Notes: generated by a model not told the origin, from the sequence alone. A DNA stretch of 38,398 nt from Cellulomonas citrea (GCF_009829685.1 NZ_VWSD01000013.1:1-38398); one strand, 5' to 3'; positions 17,187 to 27,537 are shown, counted from the first letter of the stretch. A program made the numbers and translations.

Positions 17187-17765
17187 ATGACGCAGACGCA
17201 GGAGGCCGCCTGGACGGCGCCGTCCTGGGAGGAGATCGTCCGCGAGCACTCCGCCCGGGTCTACCGTCTGGCCTACCGGCTGACCGGCAACCGTGCCGAT
17301 GCCGAGGACCTGGTGCAGGAGACGTTCGTGCGGGTGTTCCGCTCGCTGCACACGTACACCCCCGGCACCTTCGAGGGCTGGTTGCACCGGATCACCACCA
17401 ACCTGTTCCTCGACGGCGCCCGGCGCCGGGCCCGGGTCCGGATGGAGCTCATGGGGGAGGACACCGACCGTTACCCGTCGGCCTCCTTCGAGGAGACGCC
17501 CGAGCGGGCCTACGAGCACCTCAACCTCGACGACGACGTGCAGCGCGCGCTCGACGAGCTGGCTCCGGAGTACCGCGCGGCCGTCGTGCTCGCCGACATC
17601 GAGGGGCTGTCGTACGAGGAGATCGCGGTGACCTTGGGCATCAAGCTGGGCACCGTGCGCTCGCGCATCCACCGGGCCCGGGCCCGGCTGCGGGTGTCGC
17701 TCGCGCACCGGCGGCCCGAGCTGTCGACCGAGCACCTGGCGACCACGGGCGCGCCGGTGGTCTGA
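17187..17765 (+). CDS. sigE: ECF RNA polymerase sigma factor SigE
   Basis: The product is 192 residues, with sigma region 2 ([32 protein letters not shown]) and region 4 ([45 protein letters not shown]) joined by a short linker. The neighbours (divergent O-methyltransferase, zinc anti-sigma gene, tatB) match the mycobacterial sigE locus, which responds to envelope stress. GAGGAGG (17172-17178) 8 nt before ATG 17187 decides the start. GTG 17157 and ATG 17160 are in frame but overlap the proposed promoter. The stop overlaps the anti-sigma start by one base (TGATG), which would keep the two products balanced. Confidence 0.93.
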   Translation: MTQTQEAAWTAPSWEEIVREHSARVYRLAYRLTGNRADAEDLVQETFVRVFRSLHTYTPGTFEGWLHRITTNLFLDGARRRARVRMELMGEDTDRYPSASFEETPERAYEHLNLDDDVQRALDELAPEYRAAVVLADIEGLSYEEIAVTLGIKLGTVRSRIHRARARLRVSLAHRRPELSTEHLATTGAPVV

Positions 17766-18673
17766 TGGCGCACCTGGGCCCGCTCATCAGCGACCTCCTC
17801 GACGGCCGGCTCGACCCGGCCGACGCGGAGCGGGCCTTCATGCACCTGGCCGGGTGCAGCCGGTGCGCCACCGAGCTCATGGAGGCCCGCCAGGTGCGCG
17901 CCGCGTTGGGGGAGGTGGCCCGGTCGGCGCCGCCGCCGCCGGACGACCTCACAGCGCGGCTGCTGTCGATGCGGGCCGAGTCCGTCCCGGTGCCTCGTGC
18001 ACCGGACCCGTTCCTCCCGTTGTCGGAGCGGGACCGGATCGCTCGCGCCTACCACGCGCCGTCGGCGCTGCGCGGGCGGGTCGATGCGCGTCACCCGGCG
18101 CGTCGTGCCGTCGTCCCGGCGGTGGGGATCGGTGCCTTCGCGGCCGCGCTGTTCGCGCTCGGTGCCCAGCCGGTCGTCTCGCCCGCGACACATCCGGCGG
18201 CGGCCCTCAGTCTGCTCGCGGACGCTGCCGATGCGTCGACCGCCGCACCCGCGGCCGCCGTCGACGACCAGGCCTCGTTGCGGGCCGCCGGCTGGCTGCT
18301 CCCGCAGGACCTGCCGGAGGGCTGGTCCGTCACGTCGACCGGGTGGGTGCGGGACGGCGTGCTCGAGGTCGACGTCGCCGGTCACGGCACCACGGCCGTC
18401 GTCACCGAGCAGCGGGGGCGGCTCGACCCCGACCTGGCGGCGACCGGCAGCGTGCGGCAGGTCGCCGGGCGTGAGGTCGTCGTGCTCAGCGACGCGCCGT
18501 GGGTGGCCGTCTGGCAGGCCGGCTCGACCGTGGTCGAGGTGGTCGCACCGGACGAGGACCAGGGCGTCGACGCGCTCGTCGCGGCCTTCCCCGCGGCGCC
18601 CTACGACGACGGCGTGACGGCGCGCCTGGTGCGCGGCTGGACGACGGTCGCCGGCACGGTCACGGGATCCTGA
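17765..18673 (+). CDS. rseA: Zinc-containing anti-sigma factor for SigE (RseA-like)
   Basis: This 302-residue protein has the ZAS motif H27-x3-C31-x2-C34 (HLAGCSRC) near the N-terminus, which binds zinc and holds the cognate sigma factor. A Pro-rich linker follows, then one hydrophobic segment at about 114-136 (VVPAVGIGAFAAALFALGAQ). The last 130 residues form an extracytoplasmic sensor-like domain of unknown fold (GWSVTSTGWVRDGVLEV...). M. tuberculosis RseA is much shorter, so the large C-terminal domain is an addition. Coupling to sigE (TGATG) supports the pairing. The symbol rests on synteny and the zinc motif, not on close similarity. Confidence 0.85.
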   Translation: MAHLGPLISDLLDGRLDPADAERAFMHLAGCSRCATELMEARQVRAALGEVARSAPPPPDDLTARLLSMRAESVPVPRAPDPFLPLSERDRIARAYHAPSALRGRVDARHPARRAVVPAVGIGAFAAALFALGAQPVVSPATHPAAALSLLADAADASTAAPAAAVDDQASLRAAGWLLPQDLPEGWSVTSTGWVRDGVLEVDVAGHGTTAVVTEQRGRLDPDLAATGSVRQVAGREVVVLSDAPWVAVWQAGSTVVEVVAPDEDQGVDALVAAFPAAPYDDGVTARLVRGWTTVAGTVTGS

Positions 18674-18716
18674 CGGACGGCTGCGGGCTGCCGGCCGCCG
18701 GACGCCGGGTCGTGCC

Positions 18717-18731
18717 GCCCGCGCGGCGGGC
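18717..18731 (+). terminator. Possible hairpin after rseA
   Basis: GCCCGC and GCGGGC form a 6-bp stem with a 3-nt loop in the 145-nt gap after rseA. It is short and lacks a T-run, so it is only a weak terminator candidate. Nothing else coding is visible in the gap. Confidence 0.25.
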
Positions 18732-18806
18732 CCGGTCCGGTCCGGGCATGTCCGTGGCGGGCCTGCCCTCTGGTCTGGGGGCCTTCGATGTGCCAGCCGA
18801 CCCGGG

Positions 18807-18812
18807 TAGCCT
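18807..18812 (+). promoter_or_regulatory. -10 element of tatB (TAGCCT)
   Basis: TAGCCT is 6 nt before GTG 18819 with no Shine-Dalgarno between, fitting leaderless transcription independent of sigE-rseA. Confidence 0.5.
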
Positions 18813-18818
18813 GTCCCG

Positions 18819-19172
18819 GTGATCGGGATCAACGGCGGTGAGTTCCTCATCCTGCTGGTGATCGCTGCGATCGTCATCGGGCCGGAACGGCTGCCGGGCT
18901 ACGCCGAGCAGTTGGCCCAGCTCGTCCGCCGCGGGCGCCTGCTGCTGCGGGACACCCGCGAGCGGGTCACGACCGAGCTGGGTGACGCGGGCGCGGACCT
19001 CGACTGGGAGGCGCTCGACCCACGTCGGTACGATCCGCGTCGGATCGTCCGGGAGGCGCTCGCCGAGGACCTGTCCGCACCGGCGGCCAGGCCGGCGGCC
19101 ACCTCCGCCGTCAAGCCCGTGGCGGAGCCGACGCCGGCCGGCCCGGTCGCCTACGACGACGAGGCGACCTGA
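18819..19172 (+). CDS. tatB: Sec-independent protein translocase component TatB
   Basis: This 117-residue protein begins with the TatA/B pattern: one short membrane helix (residues about 5-21, GGEFLILLVIAAIVIGP), the hinge GPERLP, then an amphipathic helix (EQLAQLVRRGRLLLRDTRERV). The INGGEF start and the longer charged middle (DLDWEALDPRRYDPRRIVREAL) mark it as TatB rather than TatA. TatB receives twin-arginine precursors with TatC in the membrane. The tail is Pro/Ala-rich and unstructured. tatB also lies in the sigE neighbourhood in mycobacteria, where htrA stands between rseA and tatB. No protease gene is present here. trpS follows after 36 nt. Confidence 0.9.
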   Translation: MIGINGGEFLILLVIAAIVIGPERLPGYAEQLAQLVRRGRLLLRDTRERVTTELGDAGADLDWEALDPRRYDPRRIVREALAEDLSAPAARPAATSAVKPVAEPTPAGPVAYDDEAT

Positions 19173-20815
<1,643 letters not shown>

Positions 20816-20824
20816 GTTCGGGGC

Positions 20825-21754
20825 ATGGACCGCGGGTGGGGACCGGCCGGGCTGCTCGACCGGGCCAGACGGCTCGCGCGCTGGTTCGCCGGGACGCGGG
20901 TGGGCCGCGCCAACGCCCGGTTCGGGTCTGCCGGCGGCGGGGTGCTCACCGGTGGGATCGCCTACGCGACGCTGTTCTCGGTGTTCGCCGCCCTCACGCT
21001 GGGCTTCAGCATCTTCATGGCGGTGCTCGGCGACAACGAGGCGCTGCGCACGGCGGTGGTCCGGGCGGTCGGCGCGGCGCTGCCGGGGGTGGTCGACACC
21101 GGGGACGGGGACGGGCTGGTCGACCCGACGACGCTGCGGCTGAGCACCGGGTTCACGCTGGCCGGTGCGATCGCCCTGGTCACCCTCGTGATGTCGGCCC
21201 TGTCCGCGGTCGGTGCGTTGCAGACCGGGCTGCGCGCGATGGTCGGTGTGACCGCACCGGGCAACGTGGTGCTCGGCCGCCTCCGCCAGCTGGCCGCGAC
21301 GGCCGGGCTGGCGCTCACGGTGCTGCTGGCCTCCGCGCTCACCCTCGGGGTGACCGCGCTCGCCCAGGCGCTGCTCGGTGCGCTGGGCTGGTCCGGGGGC
21401 ACCGAGGTGCTGGTCCGGGTGCTCGCGCCGCTCGTCTCGTTCGTCGTCGATGCCGGGCTGTTCGTGCTGCTGCTGCGGGTGCTCACGTCGGTGCGGCCGG
21501 CGCGGCGCGACCTGCTCGGCGGTGCGCTCATCGCCGCGGTCGGGCTCGGCGCGACGCGGATGCTCGGCACGTCCGTGGTGGCCGGCAGCGTGGCCGGGAA
21601 CCCGCTGCTCGCACCGTTCGCGGCGATCGTGGTGCTGCTCGTGTGGGTCAACCTGGGCGCCCGGATCCTGCTCATGGCGGCGGCCTGGACGGCCGACCCA
21701 CCCGCGCCCGCAGCCCCGCAGGAACCGTCCTCGCAGGTACCGGACGCGACCTGA
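20825..21754 (+). CDS. YihY/virulence factor BrkB family membrane protein
   Basis: This 309-residue integral membrane protein has about six hydrophobic helices. Family marks are the N-terminal cytoplasmic helix (ARRLARWFAGTRVGRANARFG), GGVLTGGIAYATLFSVFAALTLGF and the last-helix pattern NPLLAPFAAIVVLLVWVNLGARILL. The BrkB/YihY family (once misnamed RNase BN) has no settled biochemical role; transport or envelope functions are proposed. The C-terminal tail is a short Pro-rich cytoplasmic segment. It converges on the phosphotransferase gene with a 39-nt gap. Confidence 0.9.
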   Translation: MDRGWGPAGLLDRARRLARWFAGTRVGRANARFGSAGGGVLTGGIAYATLFSVFAALTLGFSIFMAVLGDNEALRTAVVRAVGAALPGVVDTGDGDGLVDPTTLRLSTGFTLAGAIALVTLVMSALSAVGALQTGLRAMVGVTAPGNVVLGRLRQLAATAGLALTVLLASALTLGVTALAQALLGALGWSGGTEVLVRVLAPLVSFVVDAGLFVLLLRVLTSVRPARRDLLGGALIAAVGLGATRMLGTSVVAGSVAGNPLLAPFAAIVVLLVWVNLGARILLMAAAWTADPPAPAAPQEPSSQVPDAT

Positions 21755-21793
21755 GCCCTGCCGGACGCGGCGGGCGCCCTGGCGGGGCCACCG

Positions 21794-22585
21794 TCATCCC
21801 AGTGCGCGCAGCACCTCGGGGGCGTGGGAGACGAACGCCGCGAGCCGACGACGGGTGGCGGCGGGCTCACCGACCTCGCCGAGCCGGAGCATGCCGGGGT
21901 CGCCCGCCCGCTGACCGGCCTCGATCCGCTCGGCGGCCGCAGTCATCCGGCGCTCGACCTGGTCCAGGACGGCGGTCGGTGCGACCTCGCCGTAGGTCTC
22001 GGCCATCACCTGCAGGGCCTCGGCGGCTCGGTGCACGTCCTGCTCATCGCACGGGCTCTCGCCCCGCAGCGCGACCAGCGGGCCGTTCCAGGCGAACATC
22101 GCCAGGTCGTCCAGCGGCACCCCCGGACCGGCGACGTCCCAGTCGAACACCCCCGCCAGCCGGTCGCCGTCGAACGCGAGGTTGTAGACGGCGGCGTCGT
22201 GGTGGCAGACGATCTCGCCCTCCGCCAGCGGACGCTCGACGAACCGCCAGCGGCGCGTGCTGCGGGGGAAGTCGGCGACGGCCTCGTGGAACTGGCGCAA
22301 CCAGGCCATGGCGGAGGCGATCCGCGCCGGGGTCAGCGAGTCGGGGCTCACCTCGAGCACCTGCCCGGGCAGGTAGCTGAGCACCTCCCGGCCCTGGCGG
22401 TCGATCCCCAGCACCCGGGGGACCAGCGGCAGACCACGGCGGTCGAGGTGGTCGAGCAGCTCGTGCACCGCCGGCGTCCACGGCCCGGTGGGCCGACGCA
22501 CGGTGTCGCCGATCCGTGTCGCGCCGCCGACCTGCCCGCCCGGCAGCGGCTCCTCCGGCCCGTCCGGTCCGTCCCAGGTGTGCAC
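21794..22585 (-). CDS. Phosphotransferase (APH/choline kinase-like fold), substrate unknown
   Basis: This 263-residue protein has the kinase-like fold of the aminoglycoside phosphotransferase family. The catalytic loop is H129-D130-x4-N135 (HHDAAVYN) and the metal-binding motif is FDWD with D148. The N-terminal lobe is short and starts with a Gly/Pro-rich loop (PLPGGQVGG). These proteins phosphorylate diverse small molecules. Nothing indicates antibiotic resistance. A minus-strand CACGAT 6 nt before GTG 22585 fits a leaderless start and decides it over longer in-frame extensions, which would run into the sdhB region. Confidence 0.83.
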   Translation of the reverse strand: MHTWDGPDGPEEPLPGGQVGGATRIGDTVRRPTGPWTPAVHELLDHLDRRGLPLVPRVLGIDRQGREVLSYLPGQVLEVSPDSLTPARIASAMAWLRQFHEAVADFPRSTRRWRFVERPLAEGEIVCHHDAAVYNLAFDGDRLAGVFDWDVAGPGVPLDDLAMFAWNGPLVALRGESPCDEQDVHRAAEALQVMAETYGEVAPTAVLDQVERRMTAAAERIEAGQRAGDPGMLRLGEVGEPAATRRRLAAFVSHAPEVLRALG

Positions 22586-22591
22586 CTGCCC

Positions 22592-22597
22592 ATCGTG
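22592..22597 (-). promoter_or_regulatory. -10-like element of the phosphotransferase gene (CACGAT)
   Basis: On the minus strand CACGAT stands 6 nt before GTG 22585, the spacing seen at other leaderless genes here, though the first base deviates from T. Confidence 0.35.
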
Positions 22598-22614
22598 CCG
22601 TGTGCACAGACGGC

Positions 22615-22649
22615 TGCGGCTCCCGACCCGCGAGGGGAGGGGAGCCGCA
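22615..22649 (-). terminator. Hairpin terminating sdhCDAB
   Basis: TGCGGCTCCC and GGGAGCCGCA form a perfect 10-bp stem around a 15-nt loop, starting 13 nt after the sdhB stop and before the phosphotransferase promoter. No T-run follows. Confidence 0.6.
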
Positions 22650-22662
22650 ACCGGTGCCGGGG

Positions 22663-23454
22663 TCAGAACGTGCGGGTGATCACCGCACGCTTGACCTCCT
22701 GGATGGCCTTGGTCACCTGGATGCCGCGCGGGCACGCGTCGGTGCAGTTGAAGGTCGTCCGGCAGCGCCAGGCGCCTTCCTTGTCGTTGAGGATCTCCAG
22801 GCGCTGCGCCCCGCCCTCGTCGCGGCTGTCGAAGATGAACCGGTGGGCGTTGACGATGGCCGCCGGGCCGAAGTACTGCCCGTCGGTCCAGAACACCGGG
22901 CAGCTCGTGGTGCACGCGGCGCACAGGATGCACTTGGTGGTGTCGTCGAACCGGTCGCGCTGGGTCTGGGACTGCAGGCGCTCCTTGGTCGGCTCGTTCG
23001 CGCCCGTGATGAGGAACGGCATGATCTCGCGGTACGAGGCGAAGAACGGCTCCATGTCCACGACGAGGTCCTTGATGACCGGCAGGCCCTTGATCGGCTC
23101 GATCGTGATGGGCTTGGACGGGTCGAGGTCCTTGAGCAGCGTCTTGCAGGCCAGCCGGTTGCGACCGTTGATCCGCATGGCGTCGGACCCGCACACGCCG
23201 TGCGCGCACGAGCGGCGGAACGTGAGCGTGCCGTCCAGGTCCCACTTGACCTGGTGCAGCGCATCGAGCACCCGGTCGGTGCCGTGCACGGTGAGCTGGA
23301 ACTCGTCCCAGCGGGCGGTCCCCGCGGGGACCGGCTCGCCGTAGGCGGGCGCCGGAGCGTCCGACGGGATGTACCGGGCGATCTTGAGCGTCACCTGGAA
23401 CGTCGGCACCTCGCCGACGGCGGTGCTGGCTGCGGGTTCGAGGGTGGCGGTCAT
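22663..23454 (-). CDS. sdhB: Succinate dehydrogenase iron-sulfur subunit
   Basis: This 263-residue subunit carries electrons from FAD in SdhA to quinone. The [2Fe-2S] site has C83, C88, D91 and C103 (SCAHGVCGSDAM...LAC). The other clusters use C175, C178, C181 and C185 (CILCAACTTSC) and C231, C237 and C241 (CRTTFNCTDACPRG). The N-terminus carries about 20 extra residues before the beta-grasp domain, as in other actinobacteria. ATG 23454 overlaps the sdhA stop by one base (TGATG). It is the last gene of the operon and is followed by a hairpin. Confidence 0.97.
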   Translation of the reverse strand: MTATLEPAASTAVGEVPTFQVTLKIARYIPSDAPAPAYGEPVPAGTARWDEFQLTVHGTDRVLDALHQVKWDLDGTLTFRRSCAHGVCGSDAMRINGRNRLACKTLLKDLDPSKPITIEPIKGLPVIKDLVVDMEPFFASYREIMPFLITGANEPTKERLQSQTQRDRFDDTTKCILCAACTTSCPVFWTDGQYFGPAAIVNAHRFIFDSRDEGGAQRLEILNDKEGAWRCRTTFNCTDACPRGIQVTKAIQEVKRAVITRTF

Positions 23455-25289
23455 CAGTACTTGCGCTCCATCGGCTGGTAGCGGGTGACGGAGACCGGCT
23501 TGGAGCCGAGCACCAGCTGGTACCCGTCGGACTGCGAGCTGAGTGCGAACGGACCGTCGGAGTCGCCGTCGACCGCGGCAGGGCCGTCGGTCAGCGGGCG
23601 GCGGTACACCAGGGTGTGCCGCATGAAACCGGCGTCGTCGCGCTTGGGGTAGTCCTCACGGAAGTGCCCACCGCGGGACTCCTTGCGGTTGAGCGCGCCC
23701 ACGACGACCACCTCGGCCAGGTCGAGCAGGAAGCCGAGCTCGACCGCCTCGAGGAGGTCCGTGTTGAACGCCCGGCTCTTGTCCTGCACGCTCACCGAGC
23801 GGTAGCGCCTGGCCAGCGCCCGGATGTCGGCGAGCGCCTGGGTGAGCGACTCCTCGGTCCGGAACACCTGGGCGTTGGCGTCCATCGTCTCGGCCAGCGC
23901 CCGGCGGATGTCGGCCGGCCGCTCCCCGTCCTGCCGCGTGCGGATCGCCTCGAGCTCGGCGCTCATCGTCGCCGCCGGCGACTCGGGCAGGTCCACGAGC
24001 GTGGCGTCGACGGCGTACTCGGCAGCAGCGATCCCGGCCCGACGGCCGAACACGTTGATGTCGAGCAGGGAGTTGGTGCCCAGCCGGTTCGAGCCGTGCA
24101 CCGAGACGCAGGCGCACTCACCGGCCGCGTACAGCCCGCGGACCACGTCCGTGCCGTTGCGCAGCACCTCGCCGCGCACGTTCGTCGGGATGCCACCCAT
24201 GAGGTAGTGCGCCGTCGGGTAGACCGGCACCGGTTCGGTGTAGGGCTCGACGCCGAGGTACGTGCGGGCGAACTCGGTGATGTCCGGCAGCTTGGCGTCG
24301 ATGTGCGCCGGCTCGAGGTGTGTGAGGTCGAGCAGCACGTAGTCCTTGTGCGGGCCGCAGCCGCGCCCCTCACGCACCTCGTTGGCCATCGACCGGGCGA
24401 CGATGTCGCGCGGCGCCAGGTCCTTGATGGTGGGGGCGTACCGCTCCATGAAGCGCTCACCGGTGGAGTTGCGCAAGATCGCGCCCTCGCCACGGGCCGC
24501 CTCGGAGAGCAGGATGCCGAGCCCGGCCAGACCGGTCGGGTGGAACTGGAAGAACTCCATGTCTTCCAGCGGGATCCCGCGGCGGTAGGCCAGGGCGATG
24601 CCGTCCCCCGTGAGGGTGTGGGCGTTCGAGGTCGTCTTGTAGATCCGCCCGGCCCCGCCGGTGGCCATGACCACCGACTTGGCCCGGAAGACGTGGATCT
24701 CGCCGGTGGCCAGCTCGTAGGCGACCACCCCGGCGACGTTGACCTCTTCGTGGTCGGGCACCTGCCCGGCCGCGAGGTCGTGGTCGACGAGCAGGTCGAG
24801 CACGTAGAACTCGTTGAAGAACTGGACGTCGTTCTTCACGCACTGCTGGTAGAGCGTCTGCAGGATCATGTGGCCGGTGCGGTCCGCCGCGTAGCACGCA
24901 CGGCGCACGGCGGCCTCGCCGTGGTTGCGGGTGTGACCGCCGAACCGGCGCTGGTCGATGCGGCCCTCGGGCGTCCGGTTGAACGGCAGCCCCATCTTCT
25001 CCAGGTCGAGGACGGCGTCGATGGCCTCCTTGGCCATGATCTCAGCGGCGTCCTGGTCGACGAGGTAGTCACCGCCCTTGACGGTGTCGAAGGTGTGCCA
25101 CTCCCAGTTGTCCTCCTCGACGTTCGCCAGGGCGGCGCACATGCCGCCCTGCGCCGCGCCCGTGTGGGAGCGGGTCGGGTAGAGCTTGGAGATGACCGCG
25201 GTCCGGGTGCGCACGGAGGACTCCAGCGCTGCCCGCATACCGGCACCGCCGGCACCGACGATCACCACGTCGTACTCATGGGTCTGCAT
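23454..25289 (-). CDS. sdhA: Succinate dehydrogenase flavoprotein subunit
   Basis: This 611-residue FAD subunit oxidises succinate to fumarate. The dinucleotide-binding motif [10 protein letters not shown] is at 9-18, and H42 in [10 protein letters not shown] is the covalent FAD attachment site. [24 protein letters not shown] and FFQFHPTGL follow, then the catalytic-arginine region ([10 protein letters not shown]). I start at ATG 25289: GAGGA lies 6 nt upstream, and the TTG one codon earlier has poorer spacing. It follows sdhD after 9 nt. Confidence 0.97.
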   Translation of the reverse strand: MQTHEYDVVIVGAGGAGMRAALESSVRTRTAVISKLYPTRSHTGAAQGGMCAALANVEEDNWEWHTFDTVKGGDYLVDQDAAEIMAKEAIDAVLDLEKMGLPFNRTPEGRIDQRRFGGHTRNHGEAAVRRACYAADRTGHMILQTLYQQCVKNDVQFFNEFYVLDLLVDHDLAAGQVPDHEEVNVAGVVAYELATGEIHVFRAKSVVMATGGAGRIYKTTSNAHTLTGDGIALAYRRGIPLEDMEFFQFHPTGLAGLGILLSEAARGEGAILRNSTGERFMERYAPTIKDLAPRDIVARSMANEVREGRGCGPHKDYVLLDLTHLEPAHIDAKLPDITEFARTYLGVEPYTEPVPVYPTAHYLMGGIPTNVRGEVLRNGTDVVRGLYAAGECACVSVHGSNRLGTNSLLDINVFGRRAGIAAAEYAVDATLVDLPESPAATMSAELEAIRTRQDGERPADIRRALAETMDANAQVFRTEESLTQALADIRALARRYRSVSVQDKSRAFNTDLLEAVELGFLLDLAEVVVVGALNRKESRGGHFREDYPKRDDAGFMRHTLVYRRPLTDGPAAVDGDSDGPFALSSQSDGYQLVLGSKPVSVTRYQPMERKY

Positions 25290-25298
25290 CAAGGATCC

Positions 25299-25760
25299 TC
25301 AGGGCGCAGGGCAGAAGCTGGGCAGGGTTCCGGCGGCGGCACCGGCGGGGCACGGGTCGAAGGTGAAGATGACGAGCGTGCCGAGCACGACCACCGCGAC
25401 GAACGACGCGGCGAGCAGCACCTTGAGCCACAGCCGCGTGGCGTTCTTCTCCGCGTAGTCGTTGATGATCGTGCGCAGGCCGTTCGCCCCGTGGATCATC
25501 GCCAGCCAGAGCATGAGCAGGTCCCAGACCTGCCAGCCGAGGCTGGCCCACTTGCCGGCGACGAAGGCGAAGTCGATCGCCTTCACACCGCCACCGGCGA
25601 CGAGGTTGACGAACAGGTGGCCGAAGATGAGGACCACGAGCACGACGCCCGAGATCCGCATGAACAGCCAGCTGGCCATCTCGACGTTGCCGCGGGTGAC
25701 GCGGCGGCCGGGGCCGGGACGTGGCGCGCGCGGCGCCTTCGGGTCGGCGATGGTCGTCAT
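25299..25760 (-). CDS. sdhD: Succinate dehydrogenase hydrophobic anchor subunit
   Basis: This 153-residue membrane subunit has three hydrophobic helices, at about 34-55, 76-92 and 111-131. H48 and H90 (AMIHGANGLRTIINDY) are candidate heme- or quinone-site residues; the H-G-x-N-G-L-R pattern is typical of SdhD anchors. The N-terminus is basic and Pro-rich (PKAPRAPRPGPGRR). The last residues contain two cysteines (DPCPAG, SFCPAP), which is not usual for the family. ATG 25760 overlaps the sdhC stop by one base. Confidence 0.92.
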   Translation of the reverse strand: MTTIADPKAPRAPRPGPGRRVTRGNVEMASWLFMRISGVVLVVLIFGHLFVNLVAGGGVKAIDFAFVAGKWASLGWQVWDLLMLWLAMIHGANGLRTIINDYAEKNATRLWLKVLLAASFVAVVVLGTLVIFTFDPCPAGAAAGTLPSFCPAP

Positions 25761-26164
25761 CAGTTGCCCCCGAACACGTGCATGAGGTGCCGCGGCAGGA
25801 ACCCGGCCATGGTCACCACGAAGAGCCCCAGGACGATCCAGAACAGCACCTTCTGGTACTTGACGCCCTTGGACCAGAAGTCGATGAGCACGATCCGCAG
25901 CCCGTTGAACGCGTGGAACACGATGGCGGCGACCAGGCCGGCCTCACCGAGCCCCATCACCGGGTTCTTGTAGGTGCCGATCACCGCGTTGTACGTCTCT
26001 GGCGCGACCCGGACCAACGAGGTGTCCAGGACGTGCACGAGCAGGAAGAAGAAGATCGCGAACCCGGTGACGCGATGTGCGACCCAGGACCACATGCCCT
26101 CCCTGCCTCGGTAGAGGGTGCCGGTCGGCGCCTTGGCCGGCCGTTCTGCAGGTGGTGCAGACAC
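25760..26164 (-). CDS. sdhC: Succinate dehydrogenase cytochrome b556 subunit
   Basis: This 134-residue anchor has three helices. SWVAHRVTGFAIFFFLLVHVLDTS is the SdhC signature, with H44 and with H84 in IVFHAFNGLR as candidate heme ligands. It opens the operon, so its upstream region controls all four genes. GTG 26164 is preceded by AGGAGG (about 26173-26178 on the plus strand), 9 nt away, a strong ribosome site. Confidence 0.93.
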   Translation of the reverse strand: MSAPPAERPAKAPTGTLYRGREGMWSWVAHRVTGFAIFFFLLVHVLDTSLVRVAPETYNAVIGTYKNPVMGLGEAGLVAAIVFHAFNGLRIVLIDFWSKGVKYQKVLFWIVLGLFVVTMAGFLPRHLMHVFGGN

Positions 26165-26222
26165 TTCGGGAACCTCCTGGCGAGGGAGCGGATGTCATCG
26201 CTGACTGCGGTGCTCGGCCGTC

Positions 26223-26228
26223 ACTGTA
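26223..26228 (-). promoter_or_regulatory. Candidate -10 of the sdh operon (TACAGT)
   Basis: On the minus strand TACAGT would start transcription near 26216, giving a leader of about 50 nt with a strong Shine-Dalgarno. No good -35 is visible, so an activator may be needed. Confidence 0.4.
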
Positions 26229-26304
26229 GTGGCGCCCCACCCTCCCCCGGCCGGACCTTGTGGGCAAGAGCAGCGGATCTTCCGTTCCCCGCACGCCGGG
26301 GGCC

Positions 26305-26320
26305 TGTGAGGTTGGCCACA
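26305..26320. promoter_or_regulatory. CRP/GlxR-like site between sdhC and the GDP-mannose gene (TGTGA-N6-CCACA)
   Basis: TGTGA-N6-CCACA matches the palindromic consensus with a single mismatch. Its centre is about 97 nt from the proposed sdh start and about 99 nt from the manC start. It could act on either or neither. The rest of this 247-nt gap shows only the two promoters. Confidence 0.4.
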
Positions 26321-26397
26321 TGTCGGCGTTTGGGACCTTCGGTCCTGGGATCTGGGCACAACTCGGGCCCCCACGAGGGGTGTGTTCCCGCCCCGGC

Positions 26398-26403
26398 TAG
26401 GCT
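26398..26403 (+). promoter_or_regulatory. -10 element of manC (TAGGCT)
   Basis: TAGGCT is 8 nt before ATG 26412, with only pyrimidine-rich sequence between and no Shine-Dalgarno. It fits leaderless transcription and decides the start. Confidence 0.5.
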
Positions 26404-26411
26404 CCCCATCC

Positions 26412-27527
26412 ATGGGTCCCGTTCCCGGCTTCTACGCCGTCGTCCCCGCCGGCGGAGCCGGCACCAGGCTCTGGCCGCTGTCCCGTGCGGGCCGGCCCAA
26501 GTTCCTGCTCGACCTGCTCGGCACGGGCCGGACGTTGCTGCAGGGCACCGTCGACCGGCTCGCCCCGCTGGCCGGGCCGCAGCACGTGCTCGTGGTCACC
26601 GGGGCGCGGCACGTGGCCGCCGTCCGTGAGCAGCTCCCGGAGATCGCCGGTTCCGACGGGCTGGACCGGGTGCTGGCCGAGCCGACCCCGCGCGACTCGA
26701 TGGCCGCCATCGGTCTGGCGGCGGCCCTGCTCGCGCACCGGCACGGCGAGGACGTCGTCCTCGGGTCCTTCGCGGCCGACCACGTGATCGACGGTTCCGC
26801 TGCGTTCGAGCAGACCGTGCGTGAGGCCGTCGAAGCGGCCCGGGCCGGCTACGTCGTCACCGTCGGGATCGGTGCCACCGAGCCCTCGACCGCGTTCGGG
26901 TACGTGCGCTCGGGTGCCCCGCTCGGGGCGCAGGGCGCCCCGTCGGCCCGCCACGTCGTCGGGTTCACCGAGAAGCCCGACGCGCAGACCGCGGCCCAGT
27001 ACCTGGCCACCGGGGAGTACTCCTGGAACGGCGGCATGTTCGTGGTGAAGGTCGGGGTGCTGCTCGACCACCTGCACGCCCAGCTGCCCGCGCTGCACGA
27101 CGGGTTGCGGGCCATCGCGGCCGCCTGGGACGGACCCGACCGGGACGCCGTCCTGGCGGCGACCTGGCCCGGGCTCACGAAGATCGCGATCGACCACGCG
27201 ATCGCCGAGCCGGTGGCCGCCGCCGGTGGCGTCGCCGTGGTCCCCGGCGCCTTCACCTGGGACGACCTGGGCGACTACGCCTCGCTGTCGGTGCTGCTCG
27301 CCGGGCGTGGTCGGTCCTCGATCGGGGACGACGGGCTCGTCCTCCAGGTCGACAGCGAGGGGTCGCTCGTCGTGGCCGGTGAGCGCACCGTGTCGGTCGT
27401 CGGCCTGCCGGGGGCGGTCGTCGTCGACACCCCGGACGCGCTGCTCGTGACCTCGCGCGAGCACGCGCAGGAGGTCAAGGCGGCTGTCGAGGCGTGGCGC
27501 GCGCGGGGTCGGGACGACCTGCTCTGA
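26412..27527 (+). CDS. manC: Mannose-1-phosphate guanylyltransferase
   Basis: This 371-residue nucleotidyltransferase makes GDP-mannose from mannose 1-phosphate and GTP. The signature VPAGGAGTRLWPLSR is at 11-25, followed by PKFLLDL. Later come GSFAADHVI, the FTEKPD lysine region and YSWNGGMFV. The C-terminal beta-helix part of the bifunctional enzyme is absent, so this is the single-function form. ATG 26412 is preferred over an in-frame GTG at 26382, since a -10 hexamer lies between them. GDP-mannose would feed glycolipid or glycoprotein mannosylation, possibly including substrates of the PIG-V-like enzyme. Confidence 0.92.
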   Translation: MGPVPGFYAVVPAGGAGTRLWPLSRAGRPKFLLDLLGTGRTLLQGTVDRLAPLAGPQHVLVVTGARHVAAVREQLPEIAGSDGLDRVLAEPTPRDSMAAIGLAAALLAHRHGEDVVLGSFAADHVIDGSAAFEQTVREAVEAARAGYVVTVGIGATEPSTAFGYVRSGAPLGAQGAPSARHVVGFTEKPDAQTAAQYLATGEYSWNGGMFVVKVGVLLDHLHAQLPALHDGLRAIAAAWDGPDRDAVLAATWPGLTKIAIDHAIAEPVAAAGGVAVVPGAFTWDDLGDYASLSVLLAGRGRSSIGDDGLVLQVDSEGSLVVAGERTVSVVGLPGAVVVDTPDALLVTSREHAQEVKAAVEAWRARGRDDLL

Positions 27528-27537
27528 CCCCGCCGTG

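Noticed and set aside
21794-22585. Aminoglycoside resistance gene
   Set aside because: The kinase motifs only show the broad phosphotransferase fold. There is no mobile context or resistance-specific signature.
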